Positions 16,193 to 24,274 of a stretch of DNA of 64,000 bases are shown here, one piece after another. The stretch's first letter is position 1, and each line of letters opens with the position of its first letter. A program made the position numbers and the translations under genes. The notes under the pieces are model-generated. The model had not been told where the DNA came from. It worked only from the letters and a program-made list of their open reading frames with translations, and did no database searches. This DNA is from Streptomyces sp. GESEQ-4. Its GTDB lineage: Bacteria > Actinomycetota > Actinomycetes > Streptomycetales > Streptomycetaceae. Location of the stretch: positions 1 to 64,000 of the forward strand of contig NZ_JAFFSU010000026.1 in the NCBI RefSeq assembly GCF_017948455.1. Reading direction: 5' to 3'.

Positions 16193-17704
16193 TTACCGCT
16201 CCTTTGTCTCCTCCAGCACCGTCCGCCCGAGAAGCGCGTACCGCGCGGGATCCCGCCGCTTGAGGTACTGCGCGTACCCGATGCCCGCCGCCGCGATCAG
16301 CGCGACGATCCACGGGGTCCCCTTCAGCACCAGCGAACCGGACTCGGTGCCGGCCGCCACGCCCATGTTGGACACCAGCAGGACGACCACCGCGAGCATG
16401 GCCAGCCCACCGACCAGCGGGGCGGTGAAGGTCTTGAACCAGTGCCGGCTCTCGGGGTGGTGGGTGCGGAAGTAGGCCAGCACCGCGAACGAACACACGG
16501 CCTGGACGACGAGGATCGACATCGTGCCGAGGATGGCGAGAAGGACGTACAGACCGGCGTACGGGTCCTTGCCCGCGATCCAGAACGCGGCGATCAGCAC
16601 CGCGCTGACGATGGTCTGGACGAGGCCCGCGATGTGCGGGGAGCCGTGCCGCTCGTGGGTGCGGCCGACCGTGTTCTTCAGGGACGGCAGGACGCCCTCG
16701 CGGCCGAGCGCGTACATGTAACGGGCGGCGCAGTTGTGGAAGGCCATGCCGCAGGCGAGCGAGCCGGTGATCATCAGCCACTGCATGACCACGACCGCCC
16801 AGTGGCCGACGTACTGCTCGGTGGGGTTGAAGAACAGGGCGAGGGGGTTCGCGGAGGAGGCCGCCGCCACGGCTTCCTTCTCGCCGTTGCCGGTGATGGC
16901 CATCCAGGAGACGAAGACGTAGAAGACGCCGACGCCGAGGACCGAGATCATCGTCGCCTTGGGGATGATCTTCTTCGGGTCGCGGGACTCCTCGCCGTAC
17001 ATCGCGGTCGACTCGAAGCCGACCCACGACCAGAAGGCGAAGAAGAGACCGAGCCCGGCGCTGGTGCCCTGGAAGGCGTTGACCGGGTTGACCGGGCCGA
17101 AGGTGAAGCCGTCGGGGCCGCCGCCGTGCAGGGCGACCGAGATCGCCATCGCGGCGAGGATCGTCACCTCGGTGGCCAGGAGGACCACGAGCAGCTTCTC
17201 GGCGACCGACACACCGAACCAGGTGCCCATCGCGTTGACGGCGAGCATCAGGACCGCGAAGCCCCACCACGGGATGTGAAGTCCCGTCTGGTCCTCGAGA
17301 GTTGTCGTCGCGAAGACCGAGAAGATGCCGATGAGGGCCGGCTCGAAGACGACGTACGCGAAGGTGGCGAGGAGCCCGGAGGCGAGGCCGACCGAGCGTC
17401 CGAGGCCGTACGAGATGAAGCCGTAGAAGGCGCCGGTGGACGTGATGTGCTTCGCCATCGACGTGAAGCCGACGGAAAAGATTGCCAGTACGACCATTGC
17501 GACGAGGTAGCTCGCCGGGGCGCCGATGCCATTGCCGGACGACACCATGAAGGGCACGTTGCCCGTCATCGCGGTGATCGGCGCGGCGGTCGCGACGGCC
17601 ATGAAGACCACGCCGAGCAGGCCGATGGCGTTGGGCTTCAGCCGGTGAACCGTGCCGTCTTCGCTTGCTTTCGCCGCTGGGGCGACTCCCTCGTCCACTG
17701 CCAT
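16193..17704 (-). CDS. APC family permease, probable ethanolamine importer
   Basis: A 503-residue permease with about twelve membrane helices of the amino acid-polyamine-organocation superfamily. The first helix region reads PNAIGLLGVVFMAVATAAPI, typical of the family. I place the start at ATG 17704, behind AGGAGAGG; a longer form from TTG 17776 is less likely. It diverges from eutB/eutC, so ethanolamine uptake is the natural role, by analogy with Eut-associated APC permeases. A perfect minus-strand TTGACA hexamer is at 17799-17804, though I cannot pair it with a convincing -10. Confidence 0.82.
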   Translation of the reverse strand: MAVDEGVAPAAKASEDGTVHRLKPNAIGLLGVVFMAVATAAPITAMTGNVPFMVSSGNGIGAPASYLVAMVVLAIFSVGFTSMAKHITSTGAFYGFISYGLGRSVGLASGLLATFAYVVFEPALIGIFSVFATTTLEDQTGLHIPWWGFAVLMLAVNAMGTWFGVSVAEKLLVVLLATEVTILAAMAISVALHGGGPDGFTFGPVNPVNAFQGTSAGLGLFFAFWSWVGFESTAMYGEESRDPKKIIPKATMISVLGVGVFYVFVSWMAITGNGEKEAVAAASSANPLALFFNPTEQYVGHWAVVVMQWLMITGSLACGMAFHNCAARYMYALGREGVLPSLKNTVGRTHERHGSPHIAGLVQTIVSAVLIAAFWIAGKDPYAGLYVLLAILGTMSILVVQAVCSFAVLAYFRTHHPESRHWFKTFTAPLVGGLAMLAVVVLLVSNMGVAAGTESGSLVLKGTPWIVALIAAAGIGYAQYLKRRDPARYALLGRTVLEETKER

Positions 17705-17855
17705 CGGGCTGGCCCCTCTCCTGCTGTTCGGCTGGTGCGCTGGACCGGAACTCTGCAGCTCGAATGAGTCGGGCAAGGATGTCGGGATGTTAAATACTTG
17801 TCAATCAGACCTTTAGAAATCTGGCGGCAACAAGTGGCTCGTACGGTCGACCGCC

Positions 17856-19250
17856 ATGAGCGCCTACACCTCCACCCGCAGCGGCGAGCGCTACCGCTTC
17901 GACTCCCTCGCCCGCCTCCTCGCCGCCGCGAGCCCCGAGCGCTCCGGCGACCGGCTGGCCGGTCTCGCCGCCCGGAGCGCCCAGGAGCGGGTGGCGGCGC
18001 GCTGGGCGCTGGCGGATGTGCCGCTCGCGGAGTTTCTCGCCGAGCCGGTGATTCCGTACGAGACCGATGACGTCACCCGGCTGATCATGGACGGCCACGA
18101 CGCCGCGGCCTTCGCGCCGGTGGCCGGCCTGACGGTCGGCGAGTTCCGGGAGTGGCTGCTGTCCCAGGCGGCGGACGCGGGGACGCTGGCCGCGCTGGCG
18201 CCCGGGCTGACACCGGAGATGGTCGCGGCCGTGTCCAAGCTCATGGGCAACGCCGACCTGGTCGCGGTGGCCAGGAAGGTGCGGGTGGTGACGGCGTTCC
18301 GGTCGACGATCGGGCTGCCGGGACGCCTGGCGACCCGTCTCCAGCCCAACCACCCCACCGACGACCCGGCCGGTGTCGCCGCCGCCCTCCTCGACGGCCT
18401 GCTCCTCGGCTCCGGCGACGCGGTGATCGGCATCAACCCCGCGACGGACAGCCCGAAGGCGGTACGGGACCTGCTGGAGCTGCTCGACTCAGTGATCGGC
18501 CGGTACGCCATCCCCACCCAGTCGTGCGTGCTCTGCCACGTCACCACCAGCGTGGACCTGATGGAGCGCGGCGCCCCGGTCGACCTGGTCTTCCAGTCCA
18601 TCGCGGGGACACAGGCGGCGAACGCGTCCTTCGGTGTGACGCTCGGCCTGCTGGACGAGGCGCATGAGGCGGCGCGGGCACTGGACCGGGGCACGGTCGG
18701 CCGGAACGTCATGTACTTCGAGACGGGCCAGGGCAGCGCCCTCTCCGCAGACGCGCACCACGGTGTCGACCAGCAGACGGTGGAGGCCAGGGCCTACGCG
18801 GTGGCCCGCCGCTACGACCCGCTCCTGGTGAACACGGTGGTCGGCTTCATCGGCCCGGAGTACCTGTACGACGGCCGGCAGATCCTCCGTGCCGCCCTGG
18901 AGGACCACTTCTGCGGCAAGCTGCTCGGCCTGCCGATGGGTCTGGACATCTGCTACACGAACCACGCGGACGCGGACGACGACGATGTGGCGACCATGCT
19001 CACGATGCTGGGCGTGGCCGGGGCGTCCTTCGTGATCTGCACGCCCGGCGGCGACGACATCATGCTCAACTACCAATCGGCCTCGTACCACGACGCGTTG
19101 TACCTGCGCGAGGTGCTGGGACTGCGCCCGGCGCCGGAGTTCGAGGCCTGGCTCGGATCGATCGGTCTGCTGGACGAACGCGGCGCGATCCGGGACGTGT
19201 CCGGTACGGGACACCCGCTGACGGCCATCGGAAGGGAACTGGCGGCATGA
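17856..19250 (+). CDS. eutB: ethanolamine ammonia-lyase large subunit
   Basis: A 464-residue EutB, the catalytic TIM-barrel subunit that with EutC and adenosylcobalamin converts ethanolamine to acetaldehyde and ammonia. Family landmarks include LIMDGHDAAAF, the QTSC-like stretch PTQSCVLCHVTT, YFETGQGSALSADAHHGVDQ and CYTNHADADDDD. Length is normal. It is the first gene of a pair, with an ATGA overlap into eutC. There is no good ribosome site before the ATG, so translation may depend on a short leader. It supplies carbon and nitrogen from membrane-lipid headgroups. Confidence 0.95.
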   Translation: MSAYTSTRSGERYRFDSLARLLAAASPERSGDRLAGLAARSAQERVAARWALADVPLAEFLAEPVIPYETDDVTRLIMDGHDAAAFAPVAGLTVGEFREWLLSQAADAGTLAALAPGLTPEMVAAVSKLMGNADLVAVARKVRVVTAFRSTIGLPGRLATRLQPNHPTDDPAGVAAALLDGLLLGSGDAVIGINPATDSPKAVRDLLELLDSVIGRYAIPTQSCVLCHVTTSVDLMERGAPVDLVFQSIAGTQAANASFGVTLGLLDEAHEAARALDRGTVGRNVMYFETGQGSALSADAHHGVDQQTVEARAYAVARRYDPLLVNTVVGFIGPEYLYDGRQILRAALEDHFCGKLLGLPMGLDICYTNHADADDDDVATMLTMLGVAGASFVICTPGGDDIMLNYQSASYHDALYLREVLGLRPAPEFEAWLGSIGLLDERGAIRDVSGTGHPLTAIGRELAA

Positions 19251-20002
19251 CGGACGGTCAGATACAGCCGCCGACAGGCGACTTGGCCTTGTGGTCGGCG
19301 CTACGACGCCACACCCAGGCCCGCATCGGCCTCGGCCGCTCGGGCTCCGCACTGCCGACCCGCCACCGCCTGGAACTCCAGTCCGCGCACGCGGCGGCCC
19401 GGGACGCGGTGCACTCGCCGTTCGACCCGGGGGCGGTGGCGGCACAGCTGCTGGGCATGGAGACGGTACGGGTGCGCAGCGCGGCCCCCGACCGGCTGAC
19501 GTACCTCCAGCGACCGGACCTGGGACGACAGCTGGACGCGACGGACCGGGCGCACCTTCCGGTGGGGGAGTGGGACGTGGTGTTCGTCGTGGCGGACGGG
19601 CTGTCCAGCCGGGCGGTGCACGAGCATGCGGCGGCGGTGGTGCGGGAGACGGTGGTGCGTGTGCCCACCTTCCGGATCGCTCCCGTCATCCTCGCCGAAC
19701 AGGCTCGTGTCGCCCTGGGCGACGACATCGCGGCGGCCATCGGCGCGTCGATGGTGGTCGTCCTGGTGGGAGAACGCCCGGGGATGTCGGCCGCCGATTC
19801 CCTCGGCGCGTACCTGACGTACCGCCCCAAGCCGGGCGTCACGACAGACGCCGACCGCAACTGCCTCTCCAACATCCGGCCACCGCTGGGGCAGACGTAC
19901 GAGGGAGCGGCGGGGAAGCTGGCGGGACTGATGGGGAGGGCGCGGGAGCTGGGGCTGACGGGGGTGGGGCTGAAGGACGAGTCGGACGCGTTGCCCAGGT
20001 AG
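19247..20002 (+). CDS. eutC: ethanolamine ammonia-lyase small subunit
   Basis: A 251-residue EutC, the smaller subunit that completes the cobalamin-binding interface. Conserved stretches include LALWSALRRHTQARIGLGRS, the RPDLGRQL segment, VVFVVADGLSSRAVHEHA and the C-terminal NCLSNIRPPLG. The start overlaps the eutB stop. No eutA reactivase, microcompartment shell or acetaldehyde dehydrogenase gene follows, so this is the minimal, shell-free form of the pathway common in actinobacteria. Confidence 0.95.
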   Translation: MTDGQIQPPTGDLALWSALRRHTQARIGLGRSGSALPTRHRLELQSAHAAARDAVHSPFDPGAVAAQLLGMETVRVRSAAPDRLTYLQRPDLGRQLDATDRAHLPVGEWDVVFVVADGLSSRAVHEHAAAVVRETVVRVPTFRIAPVILAEQARVALGDDIAAAIGASMVVVLVGERPGMSAADSLGAYLTYRPKPGVTTDADRNCLSNIRPPLGQTYEGAAGKLAGLMGRARELGLTGVGLKDESDALPR

Positions 20003-20005
20003 GGA

Positions 20006-20150
20006 TCAGCGGGCCATGGCTCGCTCCAGCTCCCGGGCCCGTACGCGAGCCGCTCCCGCCCAGTCCTGCTGCGGGGGCGCCGGCACCTGGATGTCCGTCC
20101 GGCCCTCGAGGCCGACGCGGGGTTCCGGCCACGGCCGGTGGCAGATTAGC
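20006..20150 (-). pseudogene. possible C-terminal gene remnant
   Basis: On the minus strand a reading frame ends in TGA at 20006 and encodes EGRTDIQVPAPPQQDWAGAA followed by a charged helix RARELERAMAR. Its third positions are GC-rich as in real genes, but no start or upstream domain is visible before the frame runs into the 3-prime end of the neighbouring gene. It may be the tail of a deleted gene, or a very short gene. I cannot assign a family. Confidence 0.3.
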
Positions 20151-20195
20151 CGCGGCGTCGAGGGGCAGGCACCCGGATTATCCGCGGCACTCGGA

Positions 20196-21095
20196 TTACC
20201 CGCGACCCGTCCCCCTCCCCGTCACCGGCAGCGTCAGCCCCCAAGCCCCCTCCAGCACCGTCCACGTCCGTGTCCGTACCGGGCCGCTCACCACCGCGTC
20301 CGCCCGGTAGCGGAAATCCGGCCCGGACACGGTCACCGCGCGCCCGGCCGCACGCAACGGTGACGCCTCCGCGCCCACCGAGGCGGGACGTACCTCCACC
20401 TCGGCCGAACCCGCGCGGCCCGGCATGACGGAGACGGCCTCCACCGGCTGGTCGAGATCGACCAGCGTGACCCCGTCGACCTCCACGCGCAGCCGCGCGG
20501 GCCCGGCGGTGGGGGCGGACGGGATCGTCCGGCCCGGGCGGGTGGCCAGGGTCCGTACGAAGGACTGGCAGGTCCGCAGCCAGGGATGCGCGGAGGACAC
20601 GGCGGACGCCCCCGTCGAATGCTCCCGGGGATCGCGGGGCTCCCGCAGGGCCAGCGGCGGGATCCGCAGCGTGCCGAGCACCACCCCGTCGCTGTCGTCG
20701 ACGAGCAGATCCAGCCGCCGCTCCGCCCCGTCCAGCACGGCCCGCGCCGCCGCCACCGCCCCCGTGGGCACTCCGAGCGACCGGGCCAGCGACAGCCCAC
20801 CGCCCACCGGAACCACCGACAGCGCACATCCGCCCAGCTCCCGCTGCCGGTGCAGCAGGGACACCGTCCGCAGCAGCGCCCGGTCGTCCCCGACGACCAC
20901 GAGCCGCCGCGACCCCCGCCGCGCCATCGCCCGGGCGAATTCCTCCGGCCCCTCCGGCAGACACACCTTGGTCGTGGCACCCGCGCTGAGCACGTCTTTC
21001 GCGATCCGTACGGACTCTCCGTCCGTCCGACGGGCGATCGGGTCGACCACCACCAGCAGCTGTGCGGACGTCGGAGAAGTCGCCACCTCGGTCAT
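20196..21095 (-). CDS. diacylglycerol-kinase-like protein with degenerate active site
   Basis: A 299-residue protein from ATG 21095 (GAGG ribosome site). The overall plan is that of the DAGK/YegS lipid kinase family: an N-terminal nucleotide-binding half and a C-terminal beta-sandwich half. The usual GGDGT loop reads VVVGDDRALLRT and the following PxGTGNDFAR loop reads PVGGGLSLARSLG, so both key motifs are altered. A lipid kinase activity is therefore doubtful; a binding or regulatory role is possible. It is divergent from purA, a neighbourhood I recall as common in streptomycetes. Confidence 0.65.
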   Translation of the reverse strand: MTEVATSPTSAQLLVVVDPIARRTDGESVRIAKDVLSAGATTKVCLPEGPEEFARAMARRGSRRLVVVGDDRALLRTVSLLHRQRELGGCALSVVPVGGGLSLARSLGVPTGAVAAARAVLDGAERRLDLLVDDSDGVVLGTLRIPPLALREPRDPREHSTGASAVSSAHPWLRTCQSFVRTLATRPGRTIPSAPTAGPARLRVEVDGVTLVDLDQPVEAVSVMPGRAGSAEVEVRPASVGAEASPLRAAGRAVTVSGPDFRYRADAVVSGPVRTRTWTVLEGAWGLTLPVTGRGTGRG

Positions 21096-21128
21096 GCCTC
21101 GCTTCCTCGGGTAGCATCTTTGTGCAAG

Positions 21129-21156
21129 AGCCCCTTGCGCTATTGCGCCAGGGGCT
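21129..21156. promoter_or_regulatory. strong hairpin in the DAGK-purA intergenic region
   Basis: AGCCCCTTGCGC-TATT-GCGCCAGGGGCT pairs at 11 of 12 positions with a four-base loop. It lies 34 bases before the DAGK-like start on one side and 140 bases before purA on the other. It could be a leader structure for either gene or the terminator of a short untranslated RNA. I see no riboswitch consensus. Confidence 0.4.
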
Positions 21157-21296
21157 TCGTCTATTCCGGGGCATCCGGTCCGACGGGTCGCGGCCAACGA
21201 AGGCCGCCGGTGTACGAAACAGGCTGTGCGACGCACAGTCAATGTCGCGTACGCCTCTGACCTTGGACATGCCCCGCCCGGAAGGGGTGTACGCGC

Positions 21297-22580
21297 GTGC
21301 CCGCACTTGTGCTGCTCGGTGCTCAGTGGGGTGACGAAGGCAAGGGAAAGGCGACGGACCTGCTAGGCGGGTCGGTCGACTACGTAGTGCGCTACCAAGG
21401 CGGCAACAACGCCGGCCACACGGTAGTCGTGGGCGACCAGAAGTACGCCCTGCACCTCCTACCTTCCGGAATCCTGTCCCCGGGGTGCACCCCGGTCATC
21501 GGCAACGGCGTCGTCGTCGACCCGTCGGTCCTGCTCTCCGAGCTGAGCGGGCTGAACGAGCGAGGCGTCGACACGTCCAAGCTCCTGCTCAGCGGCAACG
21601 CTCACATCATCACGCCGTACAACGTCACCGTCGACAAGGTGACGGAACGCTTCCTCGGCAAGCGGAAGATCGGCACCACCGGCCGCGGCATCGGCCCCAC
21701 CTACGCCGACAAGATCAACCGCGTCGGCATCCGCGTCCAGGACCTCTACGACGAGTCGATCCTCACCCAGAAGGTCGAAGCGGCCCTCGACGTCAAGAAC
21801 CAGATCCTCACCAAGCTGTACAACCGGCGCGCGATCGCCGTCGACCAGGTGGTCGAGGAGCTGCTGACCTACGCCGACAAGCTCGCGCCGTACGTCACCG
21901 ACACGGTCCTGGTCCTCAACCAGGCCCTTGAGGACGACAAGGTCGTCCTCTTCGAGGGCGGCCAGGGCACGCTGCTGGACATCGACCACGGCACGTACCC
22001 CTTCGTCACCTCGTCCAACCCGACCGCGGGCGGCGCCTGCACGGGCGCCGGCGTCGGCCCGACGAAGATCAGCCGCGTCATCGGCATCCTGAAGGCGTAC
22101 ACGACCCGCGTCGGCGCGGGCCCGTTCCCGACCGAGCTCTTCGACGAGGACGGCGAGGCGCTGCGCCGCATCGGCGGCGAGCGGGGCGTCACGACCGGCC
22201 GTGACCGCCGCTGCGGCTGGTTCGACGCGGTGATCGCCCGCTACGCCACCCGCGTCAACGGCCTGACGGACTTCTTCCTCACCAAGCTGGACGTCCTCAC
22301 CGGCTGGGAGCAGATCCCCGTCTGCGTGGCGTACGAGATCGACGGCCGCCGCGTCGAGGAACTCCCGTACTCCCAGTCCGACTTCCACCACGCCAAACCC
22401 GTCTACGAAATGCTGCCCGGCTGGTCGGAGGACATCTCCAAGGCCAAGACCTTCGCCGACCTCCCGAAGAACGCGCAGGACTACGTCAAGGCCCTGGAGG
22501 AGATGTCCGGCGCCCCGATCTCCGCGATCGGCGTGGGCCCGGGCCGCGACGAGACGATCGAGATCAACTCGTTCCTGTAG
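21297..22580 (+). CDS. purA: adenylosuccinate synthetase
   Basis: A 427-residue PurA that joins IMP and aspartate with GTP, the first committed step to AMP. It starts with GTG 21297. The N-terminal P-loop reads GAQWGDEGKGKATD, with the catalytic Asp in the first helix and the GHT motif in GGNNAGHTVV, and later GTTGRGIGPTYADK and GAGPFPTEL, all diagnostic. Length is exactly as in other bacteria. It forms a single-gene unit closed by the terminator at 22593-22631. Confidence 0.98.
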   Translation: MPALVLLGAQWGDEGKGKATDLLGGSVDYVVRYQGGNNAGHTVVVGDQKYALHLLPSGILSPGCTPVIGNGVVVDPSVLLSELSGLNERGVDTSKLLLSGNAHIITPYNVTVDKVTERFLGKRKIGTTGRGIGPTYADKINRVGIRVQDLYDESILTQKVEAALDVKNQILTKLYNRRAIAVDQVVEELLTYADKLAPYVTDTVLVLNQALEDDKVVLFEGGQGTLLDIDHGTYPFVTSSNPTAGGACTGAGVGPTKISRVIGILKAYTTRVGAGPFPTELFDEDGEALRRIGGERGVTTGRDRRCGWFDAVIARYATRVNGLTDFFLTKLDVLTGWEQIPVCVAYEIDGRRVEELPYSQSDFHHAKPVYEMLPGWSEDISKAKTFADLPKNAQDYVKALEEMSGAPISAIGVGPGRDETIEINSFL

Positions 22581-22592
22581 ACCGGCCCTTCC

Positions 22593-22631
22593 CTACCCGT
22601 GAGCCCCGGCCCGACGGCGGCTCACGGGTAG
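22593..22631 (+). terminator. purA terminator
   Basis: CTACCCGTGAGCC (22593-22605) and GGCTCACGGGTAG (22619-22631) form a perfect 13-bp stem starting 13 bases after the purA stop. There is no U-run, as is usual for streptomycete terminators. Confidence 0.8.
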
Positions 22632-22665
22632 CAGTCGCCTGTCTGCCCGACATCGGAGGAAGTCC

Positions 22666-23052
22666 GTGGACCCGATTGCACCTGCACTACTGATGGCCCT
22701 CGCGGGGGGTACCGCAGGGGCGGCGGGACAGCAGATCTGGGTGTCCCTGAGGGAGTTGGTCGGACGTCGGCCACAGGGTGAAGCACCAGTCGGCGAAGGC
22801 GAGTTGACAGCCCTGGCCGAAGCGTCGGACGACGAGCGCCGGGCCAGAGAACTGGCCGAGGCATTCGTGCTGCGCGCCCGCCAGGACCCGGCGTTCGCGC
22901 AAGCGCTTGAGTCCTGGCGGCGGAAGGCCGAGGCGCTGGACCGCACACCAACCGGCTCGGGTGACGTCCACAACGAGATCTCAGGTGGGACGGTCCACGG
23001 CAACGTCGTCCAGGCGCGGGACATCCACGGGTCCATCCACTTCGGGAATTAG
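22666..23052 (+). CDS. small protein with C-terminal amyloid-signalling (BASS/RHIM-like) motif
   Basis: A 128-residue protein starting at GTG 22666 behind GGAGGAAG. Residues 1-35 are a hydrophobic, Gly/Ala-rich helix, 45-90 are charged helices, and the C-terminus is NEISGGTVHGNVVQARDIHG, ending SIHFGN. That tail matches the pattern N-x-(I/F)-S-G-G...V-x-Q-(A/G)-R-D seen in bacterial amyloid signalling motifs attached to NLR-like receptors and their effectors. Nothing else in the window carries the motif. Function is inferred only: it could be the effector partner of a receptor located elsewhere. Confidence 0.6.
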   Translation: MDPIAPALLMALAGGTAGAAGQQIWVSLRELVGRRPQGEAPVGEGELTALAEASDDERRARELAEAFVLRARQDPAFAQALESWRRKAEALDRTPTGSGDVHNEISGGTVHGNVVQARDIHGSIHFGN

Positions 23053-23138
23053 GGATCCCCCATGATTCAGGCGACCGTTCGCGAATGGGACGACGAACAG
23101 GGCCGCATTACTCCGCCGTGGAGATGCCGGGGGCCGAT

Positions 23139-23160
23139 GCGGTATACCGCAGGTATACTG
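23139..23160 (+). promoter_or_regulatory. toxin-antitoxin operator and leaderless promoter
   Basis: A perfect 12-bp palindrome GCGGTATACCGC (23139-23150) is followed at once by a second GGTATACTG half-site. The second GTATAC overlaps a -10 hexamer TATACT at 23154-23159, and the ATG of the antitoxin gene lies seven bases further on, so the transcript is probably leaderless. A regulator bound here would block RNA polymerase, as expected for toxin-antitoxin autoregulation. Confidence 0.65.
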
Positions 23161-23165
23161 CCGTC

Positions 23166-23429
23166 ATGGCTGACACCACCGTCAAGGTCGACCCCGCTGT
23201 CCGCGACCGCCTCATGGTGCTCGCCCGCGAGCGGGGGATGACCATGCGTGATCTGATCGCCGAGCTGGCGGGGGCCACCCCCACCAAGGAGGAGCTGCGC
23301 AAGCGGTACGAGGAGACGAAGGCGTACTGCGAGACGCATTTCGGCGTGACGTTTACTGACGAGGATCACGACCGGGTCGAGAAGGTCTGGCGGGACCTCG
23401 AGGCCGGCCGACCGGTGGAGAGCCTGTGA
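23166..23429 (+). CDS. antitoxin-like DNA-binding protein of a toxin-antitoxin pair
   Basis: An 87-residue protein from ATG 23166. The N-terminus MADTTVKVDPAVRDRLMVLA reads as a ribbon-helix-helix: a short beta strand and then a helix-turn-helix with ERGMTMRDLIAEL. The C-terminal half is a charged helix (KEELRKRYEETKAYCETHFG) that would clamp a toxin. It is coupled by GTGA to the downstream gene and preceded by a palindromic operator, the usual layout of a type II module. Confidence 0.75.
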   Translation: MADTTVKVDPAVRDRLMVLARERGMTMRDLIAELAGATPTKEELRKRYEETKAYCETHFGVTFTDEDHDRVEKVWRDLEAGRPVESL

Positions 23430-23839
23430 GCGCCATGGCGGCCGGTTCCACCGGCGTCGTCTTCGATGAGTCGGCCTTGCTCGCGCTGGGTTCGGGGAAC
23501 TCGCTCGCCTCGCAGTTCGTGGCGAACACCGAGCACGGGCCGACGCGGCATGTGTACGTTCCCGCGCTCTGCCTGGCCGCCGCCGACGGTATGCGCAAGG
23601 GGCTCGCCGAGCACGTCGGCGCCCTCCCTGCCGTCGAGATCGTCGAGTTGGACTTCCCGGGTGCGTGCAGTGTGGGCTCGCTGCTGCGTGACGGGGTGGA
23701 ATGGCGGCTCGGTCAGGCCGTTCATCTGTCCAGGCCGACGCCCGACTGGCCGGACGGTCGCCACGTCGTGACCGTAGACCCGGACCTGTACGCGGACATG
23801 CCTCTCGTCCGCACGATCAGGCTGCCGCGTCAGCGCTGA
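23426..23839 (+). CDS. PIN-like toxin candidate
   Basis: A 137-residue protein with a PIN-domain outline: strand and acidic residue in GVVFDESALLAL, a helical middle (VYVPALCLAAADGMRKGLAE), and a final strand pair HVVTVDPDLYADMPLVRTIR that resembles the C-terminus of actinobacterial PIN proteins. The second and third conserved acidic positions of canonical PIN nucleases are not obvious, so the active site may be altered. It overlaps the antitoxin gene stop by 4 bases. Expected activity is RNA cleavage, but this is inferred from fold and context. Confidence 0.6.
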   Translation: MSAMAAGSTGVVFDESALLALGSGNSLASQFVANTEHGPTRHVYVPALCLAAADGMRKGLAEHVGALPAVEIVELDFPGACSVGSLLRDGVEWRLGQAVHLSRPTPDWPDGRHVVTVDPDLYADMPLVRTIRLPRQR

Positions 23840-23971
23840 TGCTCTCCGGCCGGGGTCGGTACGAACAACTGCCGCCCCGGCCGATCCGCCCCAGCCGATC
23901 CACCCGGCAGCCCGGAATGCGGCATATAGGCATATTCTGAGGCGGGGGCCGTTCAGAAGAAGGTGAGTGCG

Positions 23972-24265
23972 ATGCGCGTTCTGTTCAAGGCACGACTCGA
24001 CACGGAGCGGTCGAACGAGGCCATCCGGAACGGGACCCTGTCGAAGCTGGTCCAGTCGTCGATGGAGCAGGTCAAGCCGGAGGCGGCCTACTTCACCACG
24101 GACAACGGCCACCGCACCTGCTACATGGTGTTCGACATGAAGGACAGCTCGGAGATGCCGTCGATCGCCGAGCCGTTCTTCCTGGAGCTCGGTGCCGACG
24201 TCACGTACACGCCGGTGATGAACCCCGAGGACCTGCAGAAGGGGCTGTCCGCGCTGGGGCGCTGA
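23972..24265 (+). CDS. conserved hypothetical protein, probable dimeric alpha-beta barrel
   Basis: A 97-residue soluble protein from ATG 23972, with AAGGTGAG as ribosome site; GTG 23963 is a less likely alternative. The order strand (MRVLFKARLD), helix, strand (AAYFTTDNGHRTCYMVFDM), helix with FFLELGADVTYTPVMNPED fits a ferredoxin-like, EthD/DUF3303-type fold. No catalytic motif is visible. It belongs to the accessory islet after purA and converges on the next gene. I do not recognise a specific function. Confidence 0.6.
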   Translation: MRVLFKARLDTERSNEAIRNGTLSKLVQSSMEQVKPEAAYFTTDNGHRTCYMVFDMKDSSEMPSIAEPFFLELGADVTYTPVMNPEDLQKGLSALGR

Positions 24266-24274
24266 CGCCGGCGC

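Noticed and set aside
15927..17270. A 447-residue minus-strand frame overlapping the APC permease gene
   Set aside because: It is a frame-shifted shadow of the permease, Arg- and Gly-rich, without membrane segments or family motifs.
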